Positions 62,733 to 64,000 of a DNA stretch of 64,000 nt are shown piece by piece. How positions within the stretch are numbered: the stretch's first letter is position 1; every line of letters starts with the position of its first letter. The notes under the pieces are model-generated. The model did no database searches and was not told the DNA's origin. It saw nothing but the letters and a program-made list of their open reading frames with translations. The stretch is from the NCBI RefSeq assembly GCF_002419815.1, contig NZ_DIGV01000061.1, forward strand, positions 13,889 to 77,888, read 5' to 3'. The position numbers and the translations under genes are program-made. Origin of the DNA: Brevundimonas sp. UBA5713 (GTDB taxonomy: Bacteria > Pseudomonadota > Alphaproteobacteria > Caulobacterales > Caulobacteraceae).

Positions 62733-63841
62733 GCGATGGCCCTTCTGAACAGGTGGGTGCGATGCAGACGCCGCGCGCCCAGCCGTTCCATCTGGCGCAG
62801 CGAGGCCTTGTTCACATCGGCAATCCACGTCACGCCACAGGTCCTGTAGCGGCCCTTCTTCAGCGCCCCGACCACGCGATGGAGCATGGCGGCGTTCACA
62901 CCCTTGCCCTGATGTTCGGGCATGACCGAATAGAGGATGATGACCGCACGTTTGGGCGTGAACAGGCCGCGCAGCCACGACCAAACCATTCGCACGCCAT
63001 AACGCGCGCCTGCGTGGCGAACGAATGGATTAAGGTCGGGAATACAGATGACTACGCCCGCAGGTTTGCCCTGATAGTGAAGAATGGCAGCCAGTGACGG
63101 GTCCATCACCCACATCATCTCGCCCGCCTGAAACTGGAACTCTTCGGCGGTCAGGGGCACGAACATCGGGTTCTGGTCAAACCCGCCGTTCAAGCATAGG
63201 CGACCTTCCTCCATCCGCAGCTTGAAGTCCTTGCGGGTGATGGGCGCAAAGCTCCAGTCGGGCGAGGCGAGGATCTCGCGCGCGCCTGTGTTCAGCAGGG
63301 CTTCGGGATCGACCGTCTGCGGCGTGAACTCCCACGTCGACATGGGAAACTCGGCGGCAAACCCCAGTCGTTCGAGATGGGCTGCCAGATAGGGCGGTTG
63401 CCACATCATGTCGGTGGTGGGGGCGTTGTCGAACCCTTCGGTCACCATGCCAACCATCTGCATGGCCGTCAGGTTGAAGGGGCCGACGACCACGGTGTCG
63501 CCGTGGCGCTTGGCGAAATCCTCGATGGCGGTGAACAGCAGATCGATGGCCTCGGCATCGTCCGCCGCATCGAAATAGCCGAAGCAGGTGCGCGCCCAGC
63601 CGTGGCGTTCGTTGGATTGCAGATGGCGATGCGCAGTGGCGCGGGCGACGGGTCTGCCGTTGCGTTTCACCACATAGAACTCCAGCACACCGCCCGACTT
63701 CATCATCGGGTTCTGCTTCGGATCGAGGTACTTTTTCAGGTCCGAACGCATCATCGACACATAGGGCGACGATGCCGGATAGACCTCGAACGGTACACGG
63801 AAGAAGGCGTCGAAATCGCCGCGAACCAGTTCCATCGTCAT
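62729..63841 (-). CDS. GNAT-type N-acetyltransferase-like protein
   Basis: The 370-aa protein has a GNAT-like domain in the C-terminal half, with the acetyl-CoA loop EHQGKGVNAAMLHRVV and a final helix NKASLRQMERLGAR. The N-terminal half (LVRGDFDAFFRVPFEVYP, VARATAHRH, FGYFDAADD) resembles a second GNAT-like unit. The substrate is unknown. Its ATG shares one base with the stop of the upstream partial gene (TGATG), and its stop overlaps the nitroreductase-like start, so this is a tight operon. Confidence 0.75.
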   Translation of the reverse strand: MTMELVRGDFDAFFRVPFEVYPASSPYVSMMRSDLKKYLDPKQNPMMKSGGVLEFYVVKRNGRPVARATAHRHLQSNERHGWARTCFGYFDAADDAEAIDLLFTAIEDFAKRHGDTVVVGPFNLTAMQMVGMVTEGFDNAPTTDMMWQPPYLAAHLERLGFAAEFPMSTWEFTPQTVDPEALLNTGAREILASPDWSFAPITRKDFKLRMEEGRLCLNGGFDQNPMFVPLTAEEFQFQAGEMMWVMDPSLAAILHYQGKPAGVVICIPDLNPFVRHAGARYGVRMVWSWLRGLFTPKRAVIILYSVMPEHQGKGVNAAMLHRVVGALKKGRYRTCGVTWIADVNKASLRQMERLGARRLHRTHLFRRAIA

Positions 63842-64000
63842 CAGGCGATCTCTTTGGCGGCCAGCGGGGCGGCCAGTTTCTGGAATAGGGCCATAGCCCG
63901 CTCGTCTTCGTCCAGCAGGGCCGAGCCACCCAGCGCGACAAGGCCGATCTGCAAGGGCTGATGGCCAATCAGAATAGCGTGGGTCGAGTTGTGACGCAGC
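63841..64000 (-). CDS. Partial gene at window edge, unknown function
   Basis: Only the last 52 codons are visible (LRHNSTHAILIGHQPLQIGL ... LAAKEIA). The reading frame continues beyond the window. It is too short to assign. It is the upstream member of the overlapping minus-strand operon. Confidence 0.6.
   Translation of the reverse strand, partial: LRHNSTHAILIGHQPLQIGLVALGGSALLDEDERAMALFQKLAAPLAAKEIA

Overview
The window is one contiguous stretch of GC-rich bacterial chromosome. Its gene content suggests an alphaproteobacterium, most likely of the Caulobacterales (Brevundimonas/Caulobacter-like): large TonB-dependent receptors, several secreted S9/M14 peptidases, a short alphaproteobacterial-type chorismate mutase, an Hpt protein and TTAACCAT-type sites. 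The taxonomy is inferred from gene content only. There is no insertion sequence, phage or CRISPR array.

Layout. 1-7.2 kb: scoAB CoA transferase (scoB cut by the window edge), a secreted S9 peptidase, and a LysR regulator divergent from malate synthase G, with a T-N11-A box between them. 7.4-21.6 kb: two complete non-classical chaperone-usher pilus loci with the same gene order (SCPU-like subunit, pilin, chaperone, usher, two-domain tip-like protein). They point at each other like mirror images around an aminotransferase, and each has a 140-aa satellite pilin-like gene facing its 3' end. 21.9-26.6 kb: a secreted-sensor hybrid histidine kinase, tRNA-Lys(CUU), an APC amino-acid permease and an Hpt phosphotransfer protein. 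26.7-38.5 kb: chorismate mutase, ferredoxin-NADP reductase, DPP-IV-type S9 peptidase, small membrane or secreted proteins, a lipoprotein amidase, a CaiB/BaiF CoA transferase, a GntR/UTRA regulator and an M14 carboxypeptidase.

38.6-58.7 kb is an accessory catabolic island: two thiolases, two acyl-CoA ligases, three SnoaL/limonene-epoxide-hydrolase-fold proteins, an SDR, a DUF1295 membrane reductase-like protein, a DapB-like dehydrogenase, a carotenoid/stilbene cleavage oxygenase, a double-HxlR regulator, two TonB receptors and an MFS transporter. A 20-bp motif (consensus RCTTKCNYNANNRGACNNAC) recurs at seven promoter regions of this island and marks it as one regulon. The likely job is outer-membrane uptake of a hydrophobic compound (terpenoid, apocarotenoid or phenylpropanoid), oxidative cleavage, CoA activation and thiolytic breakdown. 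The substrate cannot be read from sequence.

58.8-64 kb: a dicarboxylate/amino-acid symporter coupled to a di-haem lipoprotein cytochrome, then a tightly overlapping minus-strand operon (nitroreductase-like, GNAT-like, and a truncated gene at the edge).
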